Shown: positions 20,993-30,744 of the stretch, in pieces
How positions within the stretch are numbered: the first letter of the stretch is position 1
How the letters are laid out: every line of letters starts with the position of its first letter
DNA from: Bacteroidota bacterium
Lineage (GTDB): Bacteria > Bacteroidota > Rhodothermia > Rhodothermales > UBA10348
DNA length: 37,051 nt
Direction of reading: 5' to 3'
Assembly (NCBI GenBank): GCA_029262855.1
Contig: JAJCYP010000036.1
Span: forward strand, 1-37,051
The notes under the pieces: model-generated
What the model saw: the letters and a program-made list of their open reading frames with translations, nothing else
What the model was told of the DNA's origin: nothing
The model's database searches: none
Program-made: the position numbers and the translations under genes

Positions 20993-22455
20993 ATGAGCAC
21001 ACCCATCACAAGCGAGTATGCCGGGGAGATCGTAGCAGAACTCCGCAAGCTGCCCGTCGAGACCGAGTGGGTGGAGTTCAAGCTGAACTGGGAGGACAAG
21101 GACGACATCGGGAAGTACGTCTCGGCGTTGGCCAACTCAGCTGCGTTGGCCGGCAAGACCAAAGGCTATCTTGTTTGGGGCGTGGATGATGCGACCCATG
21201 ATCTTCGCGGCACAACATTCTCGCCAACCACCAAGAAGGTTGGAGGAGAGGTCTTCGAGAACTGACTCCTTCGGATGATGGACCCGAAGGTCGACTTCCA
21301 GTTTGTCGAAGCATTGATTGAGGGCACCCGAGTGGTGCTCCTGGCCGTTGATCGGGCGTTCCGAAACCCTGTTCGATTTCAGTCGGAAGGGTATGTTCGG
21401 GTCGGGTCAGTCGTAAAGAAGCTGAAAGATGTCGCTCCAAGAGAGCGGGAACTCTTCAAGGCACTGGACCAATCGCCGTTCGAGGGCTTGGTGGCGGCCG
21501 AGAGACTTCGCCCCGAACGTGTGCTTAGCCTTCTGGACTCCAGCGTACTTCCGCCTTCTCGACCTCCCGCTTCCGACTGGTCGGGACGGAATCATTGACG
21601 CGTTCGCTGCAGATGGATTGATCACTCGTGGCGAAGCAGGGGGGTGGAACGTCACCAACCTCGCAGCAGCGCTCTTCGCCGCGAACATCGGCAACTTCGG
21701 TACCCTTGAACGAAAGGCCGTCCGAGTGATTCAGTATCGGGGCAAGTCCCGCGTAGACACTCTTCGAGAACAGCTCGGACAGAAAGGGTATGCCAGTGGA
21801 TTCGCCGCCCTCATTGGCTACATCAACGGTCGCCTGCCATCAAACGAGCAAATCGGCGAAGCCTTTCGAACGGAAGTCCCCGTGTACCGGAACTGGCCAT
21901 CCGGGAGCTTGTCGCGAATGCACTGATACACCAGGACCTGTCTATCAAAGGGGCCGGACCCATGGTGGAAATCTTTGAGGATAGAATCGAAATAACGAAC
22001 CCGGGCGTGCCCCTGATTGAAGCGAATCGATTCTTGGGCACGCCCCCACGGTCGCGGAACGAGGCACTCGCTTCGATGATGTGGCGCCTTCGGATTTGTG
22101 AGGAAAGAGGATCGGGAATAGCAAAGGTTGTATTTCAAACGGAACTGTACCAGCTCCCCGCTCCGATATTTGAGTCGTCGGAGACAACACAAGGGCTGTC
22201 CTCCTGTCTCCCCGGCCGCTTTCCAAACTCGATCGCGAGAGTCGAGTGCGCGCGTGCTACCTCCATGCCTGCCTGAAGCGCGTCCAGCAGGAGTACCTTA
22301 CGAATTCGTCGATTCGAGAGCGATTTGGGATTGCCAAGAAGAACAGTGCTCAGGCCTCCCGCATCATCAGGGAGGCCGTCGCAACCGACATGATTAAGGC
22401 ACATGACCCGAATGCTGCGCCCAAGTTCATGAAGTACGTGCCCTTCTGGGCCTGA
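20993..22455 (+). pseudogene. AlbA_2 (schlafen-type) plus ATPase-domain regulator, multiply disrupted
   Basis: The N-terminus EWVEFKLNWEDKDDIGKYVSALANSA with GYLVWGVDD is an AlbA_2 domain. Later pieces include GRDGIIDAFAADG, then RELVANALIHQDLS and IEITNPGVPL, which match the HATPase_c_4-type domain of these proteins. The C-terminal part SIRERFGIAKKNSAQASRIIREAV is a winged helix. The frame is broken by an in-frame TGA at 21263-21265 (ENW to EN-stop) and by frameshifts near 21540, 21890 and 22240. Intact relatives are about 480-500 residues and are common on islands. Drift is still light, so the lesions look recent. Confidence 0.8.
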
Positions 22456-22798
22456 GTTTACTTGACGGTCACTTGACTGGAAGAGTCGGCAACGAGCAAG
22501 AATCGCCCGGTACGCCCTCCGTTCGGCGATTTTGCGATCCAGGTTTACTTGATAGCATGGCGCCGACATTGAGCAATCGGGCGAACTGAGCTGGGAATCG
22601 CGAAATGAGATGTTGTTCAGACTGCGGAAGCCGGACCGTCAGTCCGGGCACGACCAGAGCGGTGCAGGAGAAGGCCTGATGGTGTTGGCCGGCCTTCCCG
22701 TATGGCTCCAGGAAAAGCAAGATGTCCACATTCCGGACCCCGCCCGCCCTCTTGAGCATACATTCGGGCATGTGACGTGTCATAGCCACCGAAATGTC
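22456..22798. other. Non-coding stretch in the older debris region
   Basis: A 343-base gap. Open frames exist on both strands but none shows a recognisable protein pattern. GTTTACTTGA occurs twice (22456-22465 and 22543-22552). I see no RNA gene or terminator. Confidence 0.5.
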
Positions 22799-23032
22799 AT
22801 GACTGCAGGCGAAAAGGTTCAAGAGAATAAGGCCCGTCGCGTCGCTCGCCGCCGCGGTTTCACCGTTGAGCGTTGCCGGCGCCGCGATCCGAAAGCCTTG
22901 GGATTTGGGCGGTACCGGATTGTCGAGAAACGTACTTATCAGGTTGTAGCAGGCGGCGAGCCAAGTGGGTACTCGATGACGCTAGCGGAGGTTGAAGCCT
23001 GGCTGGAGAATGCGACCAACCACCGGAGGTAG
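22799..23032 (+). CDS. Small basic conserved-type hypothetical protein
   Basis: 77 residues: a basic helix (NKARRVARRRGF), then RCRRRDPKALGFGRYRIVE, QVVAGGEPSGYSMTLAEVEAWL. This pattern, a basic RR-rDP-a-x-x-x-GRY-x-v motif ending in a helix after TLAEVEAWL, is familiar from small orphan proteins next to regulators on mobile elements. I cannot name a function. The ATG at 22799 is chosen because conserved-looking sequence begins there. GGAGG overlaps the stop region and serves a second, destroyed gene that starts at 23035. Confidence 0.6.
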   Translation: MTAGEKVQENKARRVARRRGFTVERCRRRDPKALGFGRYRIVEKRTYQVVAGGEPSGYSMTLAEVEAWLENATNHRR

Positions 23033-23052
23033 ACATGACCAACTCGGACACT

Positions 23053-23660
23053 CCGCAGACGTCTTGAGCATTTTTGTTGGTCTGAGGCCTCTCATTGGCG
23101 GCAACGGCGGACCAACCAAGTCGGTCCCGAGAGAGCATTCCATCGAGGTATCCGACTCTGGCCTGATGACGATAACCGGGGGCAAGTGGACCACCTACCG
23201 ACTGATGGCCCAGCAAGCCGTGGATCGGGCTTTGCGACTCCTTGGGAGCGGCAAGAAGAGATGTATCACGGCGGATCTGAAACTGCACGCATGGGAGGCC
23301 GGCCCCAAGGCAGGTGCGCCGGTCGATTTTCGGGAGTACGGTTCAGAGCGAGCGGCGCTCATGGAAGTGGTCGCAGGTGAACAGGGGGGAGGCTCGCGGC
23401 TTCATGCTCAGTTGCCCTATGTTATGGGCCAAATTGTGTGGGCCATCCGAAACGAGATGGCACGAACGGTTGAGGATATTTTGGCGCGGCGCACGCGCTC
23501 GCTCTTCCTGAATGCCCGAGCCAGTATCGAATCAGCCCCCGCGGTGGCGGCGGTGCTCGGCAGGGAGCTTGGGCGAGATGCTCAGTGGCAGGCGAGCCAG
23601 GTTGCCGCCTTCTCTGCCTTGGCCCAACATTACCAAATGCCCTCCGGGGCGATAGGGTGA
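23053..23660 (+). pseudogene. glpD: Glycerol-3-phosphate dehydrogenase, C-terminal remnant
   Basis: Homology starts abruptly at ADVLSIFVGLRPL (from 23055) and includes SVPREHSIEVSDSGLMTITGGKWTTYR, the FAD-enzyme signature of GlpD (key parts REHSIEV and GGKWTTYR). It continues through LPYVMGQIVWAIRNEMARTVEDILARRTR to the natural C-terminus. Only about 202 residues remain of the usual 500-550, and the FAD-binding N-terminus is gone. Upstream is foreign debris, including a start codon with GGAGG at 23035 whose gene survives for about six codons. The fragment is followed 7 bases later by glpQ, so an original glpDQFT operon was cut. Confidence 0.85.
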
Positions 23661-23667
23661 CGACACC

Positions 23668-24588
23668 ATGACTGCACGACTCGCTTTGAGTATGGCCTTG
23701 ATCCTCATCGTGATGGGGTGCGGGCGTACAGATTATCCCGACACGAAGCCCGGCGCTGCTCACGAATTCGATCTACAAGGTCATCGGGGTGCGCGTGGGG
23801 TCCTGCCCGAGAATTCAATTCCGGGTTTCCTGCTGGCGGTGAATCAGGGGGCGGACACCGTGGAGTTGGATGTGGTGGTCAGCGCAGATTCCCAGGTGGT
23901 GGTTTCTCACGAGCCGTGGATGTCTGCCGAGATCTGTTCCCACCCGGACGGCCGCCCCGTGACGGAACAGGAGATGCCGAACACCAATCTGTTTGACATG
24001 CCGTACGCCGAAATAGCGTCCTTCGATTGCGGGAGTCGTGGCAACCCGCGGTTCCCGTCCCAGGAGGCACGCGCCACGAACAAGCCGCTGCTCTCCGAGG
24101 CTCTCCAGGCGATAGACGCCGGCGCGCCCAGGCCCATACGTTTCAATGTCGAAATCAAGTCCCGGGAGGGTGGAGCCGGGGTTTACCACCCGGATGTCGA
24201 CGTGTTCGCGTCGATGGTCTATCAGGTAGTCCGGGAAGCCGAGGCCGTCTCCCGGTCCACCTTCCAATCCTTCGATCCGCGGGCCTTGGAAGCCCTGCAC
24301 CAACTGGATCCGAACGCTACGCTGGCGCTTCTGGTAAGTAACGAGGACGGCCTGGCCGCGAATTTGGCCCGGCTCTCTTTCCAGCCAGAAATCTACAGTC
24401 CAGACTACAATCTGGTGCATCCTGGATTGGTGGACTCGGTCCACACACTGGGGATGACCGTGGTTCCTTGGACCGTCAACGAGCAAGAGACCATGCGGAC
24501 TCTGCTGGCGATGGGGGTCGACGGAATCATCACTGACTATCCCGCCCTCGGTGCCGAATTGAAGGGCGCCTCTACCCAAAACCATTGA
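23668..24588 (+). CDS. glpQ: Glycerophosphodiester phosphodiesterase lipoprotein
   Basis: A 306-residue GDPD-family enzyme. It hydrolyses glycerophosphodiesters to glycerol-3-phosphate and an alcohol. The signal peptide ends in LIVMGC (lipobox, Cys18), so it is an exported lipoprotein. Catalytic features are GHRGARG (38-44, with the first His), TVELDVVVSAD (metal-binding Glu/Asp), VSHEPWMS (second His), RFNVEIKS and the C-terminal MGVDGIITDYP. It sits between the glpD remnant and glpF, giving a logical supply chain: periplasmic diester cleavage, then uptake of glycerol or glycerol-3-phosphate by the two downstream transporters. Confidence 0.93.
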   Translation: MTARLALSMALILIVMGCGRTDYPDTKPGAAHEFDLQGHRGARGVLPENSIPGFLLAVNQGADTVELDVVVSADSQVVVSHEPWMSAEICSHPDGRPVTEQEMPNTNLFDMPYAEIASFDCGSRGNPRFPSQEARATNKPLLSEALQAIDAGAPRPIRFNVEIKSREGGAGVYHPDVDVFASMVYQVVREAEAVSRSTFQSFDPRALEALHQLDPNATLALLVSNEDGLAANLARLSFQPEIYSPDYNLVHPGLVDSVHTLGMTVVPWTVNEQETMRTLLAMGVDGIITDYPALGAELKGASTQNH

Positions 24589-24592
24589 ATCC

Positions 24593-25300
24593 ATGACCCC
24601 CTACCTTGCCGAAGTCGTCGGTACCGCTCTCCTCCTGCTCCTGGGAGACGGTGTTGTAGCCAATGTTGTCCTGAAGCGCACCAAGGGCTTCGACAGCGGC
24701 TGGATTGTAATCACCCTGGGGTGGGGCATGGCCGTATTTGTGGGCGTATTCGCGGTGGCTGCCGTGAGCGGAGCGCACATCAACCCCGCAGTGACCATCG
24801 GATTGGCCGTGGCGGGAAAATTCTCCTGGGCGCTGGTGCCGGGGTACATCGCGGCCCAGTTCCTGGGCGCGGCCATTGGCTCCGGGCTGGTCTGGTTGCA
24901 CTATCGGCCACATTTTAGCGTCACAGAAGACGCGGACAGCAAGTTGGCCGTGTTCTGCACGGCGCCGGCCATCAGGCACACCTCTTCCAACCTCATCTCG
25001 GAGATCATCGGCACCTTTGTCCTGGTGTTCGGTGTCCTGCATCTGGCAGCGCCCGAAGTCGGTCTCGGCGCGCTCGACGCGCTCCCGGTGGCCCTGCTGG
25101 TCCTCGTGATAGGCCTCTCGCTTGGAGGCACCACGGGCTACGCCATCAACCCGGCCCGTGATCTGGCTCCCCGGATCATGCACGCAATACTCCCCATCCC
25201 AGGAAAGCGCGACAGCGACTGGAGTTATTCCTGGATCCCTGTGGTTGGCCCGATCGTGGGCGGCCTAATTGCTGCGGGCCTCTATCTCGCGATGGCCTGA
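24593..25300 (+). CDS. glpF: Glycerol facilitator (aquaglyceroporin)
   Basis: A 235-residue MIP-family channel with six hydrophobic segments. The two NPA boxes are HINPAVTIG (near residue 64) and [12 protein letters not shown] (near 183). Asp after the second NPA-Arg (NPARD) marks the glycerol-permeable subfamily, not water-only aquaporins. The ATG is 4 bases after the glpQ stop region. Its transport substrate fits the operon. Confidence 0.93.
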   Translation: MTPYLAEVVGTALLLLLGDGVVANVVLKRTKGFDSGWIVITLGWGMAVFVGVFAVAAVSGAHINPAVTIGLAVAGKFSWALVPGYIAAQFLGAAIGSGLVWLHYRPHFSVTEDADSKLAVFCTAPAIRHTSSNLISEIIGTFVLVFGVLHLAAPEVGLGALDALPVALLVLVIGLSLGGTTGYAINPARDLAPRIMHAILPIPGKRDSDWSYSWIPVVGPIVGGLIAAGLYLAMA

Positions 25301-25301
25301 C

Positions 25302-26645
25302 GTGATAGGATTTCTTGCGCCTCCCGAGCACCGGAATCGCCTTCCGGAGCAGGAAATAGACCCTCAGTACAAGCGCCTACGGCTGCAGGTATTTCTGGGC
25401 GTCTTCGTGGGATACGCCGGGTACTACCTGGTCCGGAAGAACTTCTCTCTGGCGATGCCTCACCTCATTGAGCAGGGGTTCTCCCGGACAGAGCTGGGTT
25501 TTGCCTTGTCAGGCGTGGCCATCGCCTACGGCTTGTCAAAATTCGTGATGGGAAGCGTCTCTGATCGCAGCAATGCGAGGACGTTCATGACGCTTGGCTT
25601 GACCGCCAGCGCGCTCATCATGATCGCCATGGGGACCATACCGGCCGCTACCTCATCGGTCGGCATCATGTTCTTGCTGTTGCTGCTGAACGGTTGGTTC
25701 CAGGGCATGGGTTGGCCTCCATCCGGGCGATCCATGGTCCACTGGTTCTCGACCAACGAGCGGGGCACCAAGATGGCGTTGTGGAATGTCTCCCACAACG
25801 TCGGGGGAGGTCTGGTGGGCCCAATCGCAATTCTGGGGATGGCGGTGTTTGCGGACTGGCACGCGATTCTGTATACCCACGGCTTCTTCGCGCTCCTGGT
25901 AGCGGTCTTTGTCCTGGTGATGGTCCGGGATACTCCCCAAAGCCAGGGACTTCCGCCCATCGAGGAATATCGGGACGACTACCCCAAGACGTTCGCCTAC
26001 AAGGAGGGGCACGAGACCGAGTTTTCGGCCAGGGCGATTTTCATGGAGTATGTCCTCAACAACAAGCTGCTCTGGGCCATCGCTGTCGCGAATGCTTTTG
26101 TGTACCTCGTCAGGTATGGGATCCTGGACTGGGCGCCAACCTACCTCGGGGAGGTGAAGAACTTCTCGTTCGATGACTCCAGTTGGGCGTACGCGCTCTA
26201 CGAATGGGCCGGGATTCCCGGCACCCTGGTGTGCGGGTGGATGTCCGACAGGCTGTTCCAGGGCAGGCGGGCGCCGGCGAGCATTGTCTACATGACGCTG
26301 ACCCTGATTTGCGTCGTGGTCTACTGGCTGAATCCTGTTGGAAATCCCGGCGTGGATATCGCGATGCTCATCAGCATTGGCTTCTTGATCTACGGCCCGG
26401 TCATGCTCATAGGCGTACACGCTCTGGACCTGGTCCCGAAGAAGGCTGCGGGAACGGCGGCCGGATTCACGGGCCTCTTCGGATACGTAGGCGGTGCTGT
26501 AGCGGCGAACGTTGCCATCGGAGCCCTGGTCGATGCCGGCGGCTGGGATGCCGGCTTCCTGCTCATTATCGGCTCCTGCGTGGTTTCCATTCTGTTGATC
26601 GCCTTGACCTGGAATGCCGAGAAGCGCTCAGTCGTCCCCAAATAG
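25302..26645 (+). CDS. glpT: Glycerol-3-phosphate transporter, MFS organophosphate:Pi antiporter family
   Basis: About 447 residues and 12 predicted membrane segments. [22 protein letters not shown] near the N-terminus (key [12 protein letters not shown]) is the hallmark of GlpT/UhpT antiporters, which exchange an organophosphate for inorganic phosphate. The adjacent [24 protein letters not shown] has the MFS loop motif. I prefer the GTG at 25302, one base after the glpF stop, over the upstream TTG at 25269 inside glpF. The operon context (glpQ, glpF) supports glycerol-3-phosphate as substrate. Its tail overlaps the convergent AsmA-like gene by 18 bases. Confidence 0.9.
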   Translation: MIGFLAPPEHRNRLPEQEIDPQYKRLRLQVFLGVFVGYAGYYLVRKNFSLAMPHLIEQGFSRTELGFALSGVAIAYGLSKFVMGSVSDRSNARTFMTLGLTASALIMIAMGTIPAATSSVGIMFLLLLLNGWFQGMGWPPSGRSMVHWFSTNERGTKMALWNVSHNVGGGLVGPIAILGMAVFADWHAILYTHGFFALLVAVFVLVMVRDTPQSQGLPPIEEYRDDYPKTFAYKEGHETEFSARAIFMEYVLNNKLLWAIAVANAFVYLVRYGILDWAPTYLGEVKNFSFDDSSWAYALYEWAGIPGTLVCGWMSDRLFQGRRAPASIVYMTLTLICVVVYWLNPVGNPGVDIAMLISIGFLIYGPVMLIGVHALDLVPKKAAGTAAGFTGLFGYVGGAVAANVAIGALVDAGGWDAGFLLIIGSCVVSILLIALTWNAEKRSVVPK

Positions 26646-27293
26646 CCGACCGATCCGGCTTCGCAATCCACTCCCTATCCCGCCGCTGATTCCGGCGCTT
26701 ATCAACGCGCGTCCGAGCAGTGGATCGAGCACATTGGCTACCAGGACCAGGACGGGTGTCCCTTCGGTTTCCGAGCCCAGATCCCGCAAGACCATGTCTG
26801 CAATCTCAAAACTGCGTTCGCCTACGTCAGTGTGGAGGGTCCCGGCCGCGCTCTCAATGCGGAACTCCTCAACGAAAACACGGAGCTGGCCGGTGGTGTC
26901 CGCCGAAGCGAGATACTCCTCGAATCGATCCGCCAACTCGCGAACGTTCAAGCGGCGTCCGCGCTGCTCCACGTTGACGTCCACTCCGGAGACGGTCACG
27001 CTGTTTACCACGATGAACGGGCTCAGCATGGTCGAAGCGTCAAACCGGGCGTCCACCTGCCGAATCCGCACCACGTAGGGGGCCGCAAATGGATCCTCGG
27101 ATTGAAGCACAACATTCGTCAGCCGAGCCGTTCCCCCAAACGGATTGAAGGAGACATCGCCCACCGTGAAGGGAATGCCGGAGGCGCCTGATTCCGTCCG
27201 TACAACGGATCGTCCAATGACTCCAGGAAGGAAATACCAAGCCGCGGCCGCCAGGGCGACCAAGACTATCAGAAGCAAGACGATTTTCTTCAA
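26628..27293 (-). CDS. AsmA-like membrane-anchored protein
   Basis: About 221 residues. An N-terminal membrane helix ([20 protein letters not shown]) is followed by [28 protein letters not shown]. That resembles the start of AsmA/DUF748-type proteins, where a helix leads into repeated beta strands ([22 protein letters not shown]). Such proteins lie in the envelope and are linked to lipid trafficking or outer membrane assembly. This one is far shorter than full AsmA (600 or more residues). The true start is uncertain; the TTG at 27293 puts the helix at the N-terminus, while open frame continues upstream to 27371. The 3' end overlaps glpT. Confidence 0.6.
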   Translation of the reverse strand: MKKIVLLLIVLVALAAAAWYFLPGVIGRSVVRTESGASGIPFTVGDVSFNPFGGTARLTNVVLQSEDPFAAPYVVRIRQVDARFDASTMLSPFIVVNSVTVSGVDVNVEQRGRRLNVRELADRFEEYLASADTTGQLRVFVEEFRIESAAGTLHTDVGERSFEIADMVLRDLGSETEGTPVLVLVANVLDPLLGRALISAGISGGIGSGLRSRIGRLFGDD

Positions 27294-27318
27294 GACGAAC
27301 CGGGAGTATTGAGGTCCC

Positions 27319-27531
27319 CTACGCCGCTCGTCGATGTTGGATCGGTGCGGCGGCAGCCGGCATCGCCGCAATGCTCTGGGGCAGGTAGAAGACTCGTGGG
27401 ATGACTCGCGCTGGGGCGGTAAGCTGTTTGAGCGGATACTCGGACAGCGAAGTCCAGAGTGGAAGATCGGGGGTGTGGCGTGTCAACTGGTGCAGTGAGC
27501 GCCAGACAACGGGGCCCTTCAGGAGGTACAT
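27319..27531 (-). CDS. Possible small protein between desaturase and AsmA-like genes
   Basis: A 70-residue frame from ATG 27531-27529 (MYLLKGPVVWRSLHQL...PLWTSLSEYPLKQL). The composition (Trp, Leu, Pro) looks more protein-like than a random frame. There is no homologous family I can name. A TTG-start version would begin at 27618, 8 bases after the desaturase stop. If real, it is co-transcribed with the desaturase. If not, this 330-base interval contains nothing I recognise. Confidence 0.35.
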   Translation of the reverse strand: MYLLKGPVVWRSLHQLTRHTPDLPLWTSLSEYPLKQLTAPARVIPRVFYLPQSIAAMPAAAAPIQHRRAA

Positions 27532-27625
27532 GGCAATGTCGGTCGATTGGCAGGAAGAATCGACCGCGGCCGAGGGGCTGGACGCGATCAATAATCCATA
27601 ATGCCAACGCCGTGCCAACCCGGAC

Positions 27626-28909
27626 TCAGGCGAGCACGGGCTTGAGCTTGAGCACCTGACTGGTCAGGAGTTGCCAGGCCCGCCAATCCGCCTTGAGCTG
27701 TTCCCGCTGGGACTTGAGGCTCTGGCCGATGCGACCCAACTCGGCCTGGGAGGCCTGTGACTTGGCTTTCTTGTACGCCATTGCGCTCGCCTTCACCTCC
27801 TTGACCCGGAGGTTGAAGCGCTCGGTGGCGTCGTCGATCTGCTGCTGCAGCTTTTCAACGTTTTCGTGACGCAGGGCCCTGAGCTGCTCCAGATTGTCGT
27901 GACCGATGGTCTTGGCAGCCTCTAAATTGACCTGGGCCGATTGCAGGAACTGCTCCAGATTTTCGTGCCCGCGAGCCTTCAGGAACTCGAGATTTGCCTG
28001 GGCCACTTCGCCGATGTGCTCGAGCATCAGGTTACGGTCGGCCATCACAAGGCGCTTCTTGATGGTGAGATCATTCACGCGTTTGAGATTACGCGTGAGG
28101 CCCACCTTGCTGAGCAGCCAGATAATGTGCTTGGAAGGGTCAAACTGCCACCACCGAACGCCATTCCTGTAGTCGCCTGCAAAGGTGTGGTGATAGTTGT
28201 GATAGCCCTCACCAAAGGTCAGGAAGGCAATGATGAAGTTGTTGACCGCCGAGTGCTCGGTGGAGTAGGGCTTGACGCCCCACATGTGAGCCGCCGAGTT
28301 GATGAACCACGTGCCGTGGTGGGCCATGAACAGTCTGAGCAGAAAGACAAAGATCACGGCCCCGAGCACATCGCCAATCGCAAGTCCCACGCCGATGGTC
28401 AACGCGATGTTGACAGACCAGGCCCAGGCATAGTAGTGCTCGTGCTGGGATTTGAGGAGCGGCTTCGCAAAGAGATCCTTGACGATGGACGGATTGACAG
28501 GGGCCTGGCGCTCGAAGAGCCAGAACATGTGGGCAAACCAGAATCCGTGCTGGATTCCGTAAGGATCCTTATCGCCGTCCACATGCTTGTGGTGCAGCCG
28601 GTGGTCATGGGACCACTTGATGATGCTGCCCTGGAGCGAGGCGGTCCCAAATAGTAACAGAACCCACTCCACGATCGGCGACGCATCAAACGTCCGGTGC
28701 GAGTACAGCCTATGGTAGCCCACCGTGACGCTCATCATGGTGGCGCAGAGCATCACAAACGTGATGATGAGAAGCGCTGCGGACGGCGTAAAGAAGACCA
28801 GGTAGAGTGGCAGTGCGATCAGCAGCACCAGGTGATATCCCAGCAAAAAGCCGGTGACTCCCCAGTCGATGTCGCGTGCTCCGAACCAGTTCTTGATGCG
28901 TTTGATCAT
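27626..28909 (-). CDS. Acyl-CoA/lipid fatty acid desaturase with C-terminal coiled coil
   Basis: A 427-residue delta-9-type membrane desaturase. The three histidine boxes that bind the di-iron centre are HRLYSH (near residue 66), HDHRLHH (near 100) and HNYHH (near 238), separated by the usual pairs of membrane segments. From about residue 290 a 137-residue hydrophilic extension follows, with near-repeats GHENLEQ, GHDNLEQ and RHENVEK, and it is predicted to be helical coiled coil. This extension is not part of the standard enzyme and may mediate oligomerisation or contacts with an electron donor. It stands alone on the minus strand, 86 bases after the symporter stop. Confidence 0.9.
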   Translation of the reverse strand: MIKRIKNWFGARDIDWGVTGFLLGYHLVLLIALPLYLVFFTPSAALLIITFVMLCATMMSVTVGYHRLYSHRTFDASPIVEWVLLLFGTASLQGSIIKWSHDHRLHHKHVDGDKDPYGIQHGFWFAHMFWLFERQAPVNPSIVKDLFAKPLLKSQHEHYYAWAWSVNIALTIGVGLAIGDVLGAVIFVFLLRLFMAHHGTWFINSAAHMWGVKPYSTEHSAVNNFIIAFLTFGEGYHNYHHTFAGDYRNGVRWWQFDPSKHIIWLLSKVGLTRNLKRVNDLTIKKRLVMADRNLMLEHIGEVAQANLEFLKARGHENLEQFLQSAQVNLEAAKTIGHDNLEQLRALRHENVEKLQQQIDDATERFNLRVKEVKASAMAYKKAKSQASQAELGRIGQSLKSQREQLKADWRAWQLLTSQVLKLKPVLA

Positions 28910-28995
28910 AGAGTTGTATCAGCGCTTGCGCCAGACGCTGCGTTATCCGATGAGTTGCCCGCCAAACTTGCCGGCGGGAGGATTGATCCGGTTTT

Positions 28996-30504
28996 TCAGT
29001 TGGCCGGCCGGCCCGATGTCCTCCTCGATACCACGTATCCCGCGAGAAGTGCCGTGGCAAATGAAGGGGCCATTTCGCCCATCAGGCCAACGTACTCACC
29101 GATCCCGCCGAGTGCCGGGACCGCGAACTTGTAGAGGGGGATACTGAGGAAGCCCGCAACCATGGAGGCCAGCGCACCTTGAACGGTGAAGCCACGCCAC
29201 GAGAGGGAAAGAATGACGGCGGGACAGAAGGTGGCCGCGATCCCGGACCAGCCGAAGATCACGAACCAGAAGACCGTGCGGTCCGGCGAGAGCACCGATA
29301 CCAAAAGCGCGACCGCCAACGAACAGACCGCCATCACCAGAGTCGCCCCCCGGGAGTAACGCGTCAGCCGCTCGCCTTCCATGTTGGAATGCCGGAGTTG
29401 CTGGTGGTAATCCCGAGTCACGGCGCTGGAGGCTACCACCAGCAGCGAATCAATCGTCGACATGATGGCCGAAAGGACCGCGGCGATGAAGAGACCCACA
29501 ACTATGGCAGGAAACAGGTGCTCCACGATGGCCGGGAGGACGCCTTCCGCGGCACCGCCCAGAATGGTCTCCGGGTTCTCGCCGGGACCGACCAGCAGGT
29601 ATCGACCAAACATGCCCGTCAGGACGGCACCTGTATCCGTGATCACCGTGTAGAGGATGGCAACCCAGCGCCCCTGTCTGATGTCCTCGACCGACCGGAT
29701 GGACATGAACCTCACAAATACCTGGGGCGAGCCGAGGAAGCCCAGGCCGATGGCCAGGTAGCTGACGATCAGGAAGAAGCTCTCAGGAGTGGCACCGGCA
29801 GGCCCCCAGGCGCTGACCAGCCCCGGATCAATGGCGCCGAGTTCCTGAAGGAGTCCCGTACCGGCAGGGATCGCGATCCAGGCCATCACGGGTACCATCA
29901 CCAGGCCGATCGCCATCAGCGAGCCCTGAAAGAGATCAGACCAGGCCACCGCCACAAACCCACCGAAGAAGGTGTACGCAACCACGATGGCGAAGCCAAC
30001 CAGAAGGCCGGTGTAATAGTCCCATTGAAGGAACTGCTCAAACGCTTTTCCCGTCGCGTCGATCTGGGCCGAAACGTAGATAACCACGAAGATGGCCAGT
30101 GCACTGGCGGCCACCTTTCTCAGCAGGGTTGTCGATTTCTCGGTTTCAGCCGTTCCGTCCGAGAAATGGCTGACGAAGTAGTCCGGGACCGTGATGGACC
30201 CGTAGTCGTCGGTCCGCTCCTTGAACGGCCTGGCCATGAGGAACCAGGCGCCCGCTACGCCGATGACCTCGCCGAGGACCACCCAGAGGGCGCTCACGCC
30301 GACCATGGCGCCGAGGCCAGTCAGACCAAGCAGAAGCCACGCGCTTTCCCCGGTGGCCCGAGCAGAAAACGCCACGACCCAGTATCCGAGTCTCTTGCCG
30401 CCGACCAGGTAATCCTCCAGACTCGAAACCCGCTTTCTCGCCACCAGGCCGATCCCAAAGAGGATGGCGAAGTAGGCCGCAAGAACCAGGTAAAGTGCAG
30501 TCAC
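28996..30504 (-). CDS. Sodium:solute symporter (SSS family, PutP-like)
   Basis: About 502 residues with 12-13 hydrophobic segments. ARATGESAWLLLGLTG (residues 48-63), VAYTFFGGFVAVAWSDLFQG near 185 and AVLSAIMSTIDSLLVVASSAVTRD near 340 are SSS signatures. The last matches the A-x-S-x(4)-DS-x-L sodium-site segment of PutP. Proline is a fair guess, but other amino acids or organic acids are possible. The start is a GTG at 30504. The divergent response regulator lies 240 bases away. Confidence 0.87.
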   Translation of the reverse strand: MTALYLVLAAYFAILFGIGLVARKRVSSLEDYLVGGKRLGYWVVAFSARATGESAWLLLGLTGLGAMVGVSALWVVLGEVIGVAGAWFLMARPFKERTDDYGSITVPDYFVSHFSDGTAETEKSTTLLRKVAASALAIFVVIYVSAQIDATGKAFEQFLQWDYYTGLLVGFAIVVAYTFFGGFVAVAWSDLFQGSLMAIGLVMVPVMAWIAIPAGTGLLQELGAIDPGLVSAWGPAGATPESFFLIVSYLAIGLGFLGSPQVFVRFMSIRSVEDIRQGRWVAILYTVITDTGAVLTGMFGRYLLVGPGENPETILGGAAEGVLPAIVEHLFPAIVVGLFIAAVLSAIMSTIDSLLVVASSAVTRDYHQQLRHSNMEGERLTRYSRGATLVMAVCSLAVALLVSVLSPDRTVFWFVIFGWSGIAATFCPAVILSLSWRGFTVQGALASMVAGFLSIPLYKFAVPALGGIGEYVGLMGEMAPSFATALLAGYVVSRRTSGRPAN

Positions 30505-30744
30505 GTGGTGGGTCGCTGAGATCGACAGAAGATAGTCGAAGGGCCGGCGACCAACCAGCCAACATGCGTCGTGCGATACCCGGGGAATGCCCTGAAGGCC
30601 TCCCGGGCTTCCCCTGAAGGAGGCGATCGAGGGAACTTTCAGCCTGACGCGGGATCTTCCTGAGATACAGCCATCCGCGGCCGCTCATCGGAGGTAATCC
30701 CGAGGCTCGGCCGATGGAACAGCCCAGCCGAAGCTCCTACCCGA

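Noticed and set aside
22469-22822. 117-residue minus-strand frame in the debris region
   Set aside because: No recognisable motif or ribosome-binding site, and it overlaps the start of the better supported 77-residue plus-strand gene.
29179-30519. 446-residue plus-strand open frame
   Set aside because: Shadow of the SSS symporter on the other strand: highly charged, no domain pattern and no membrane segments.
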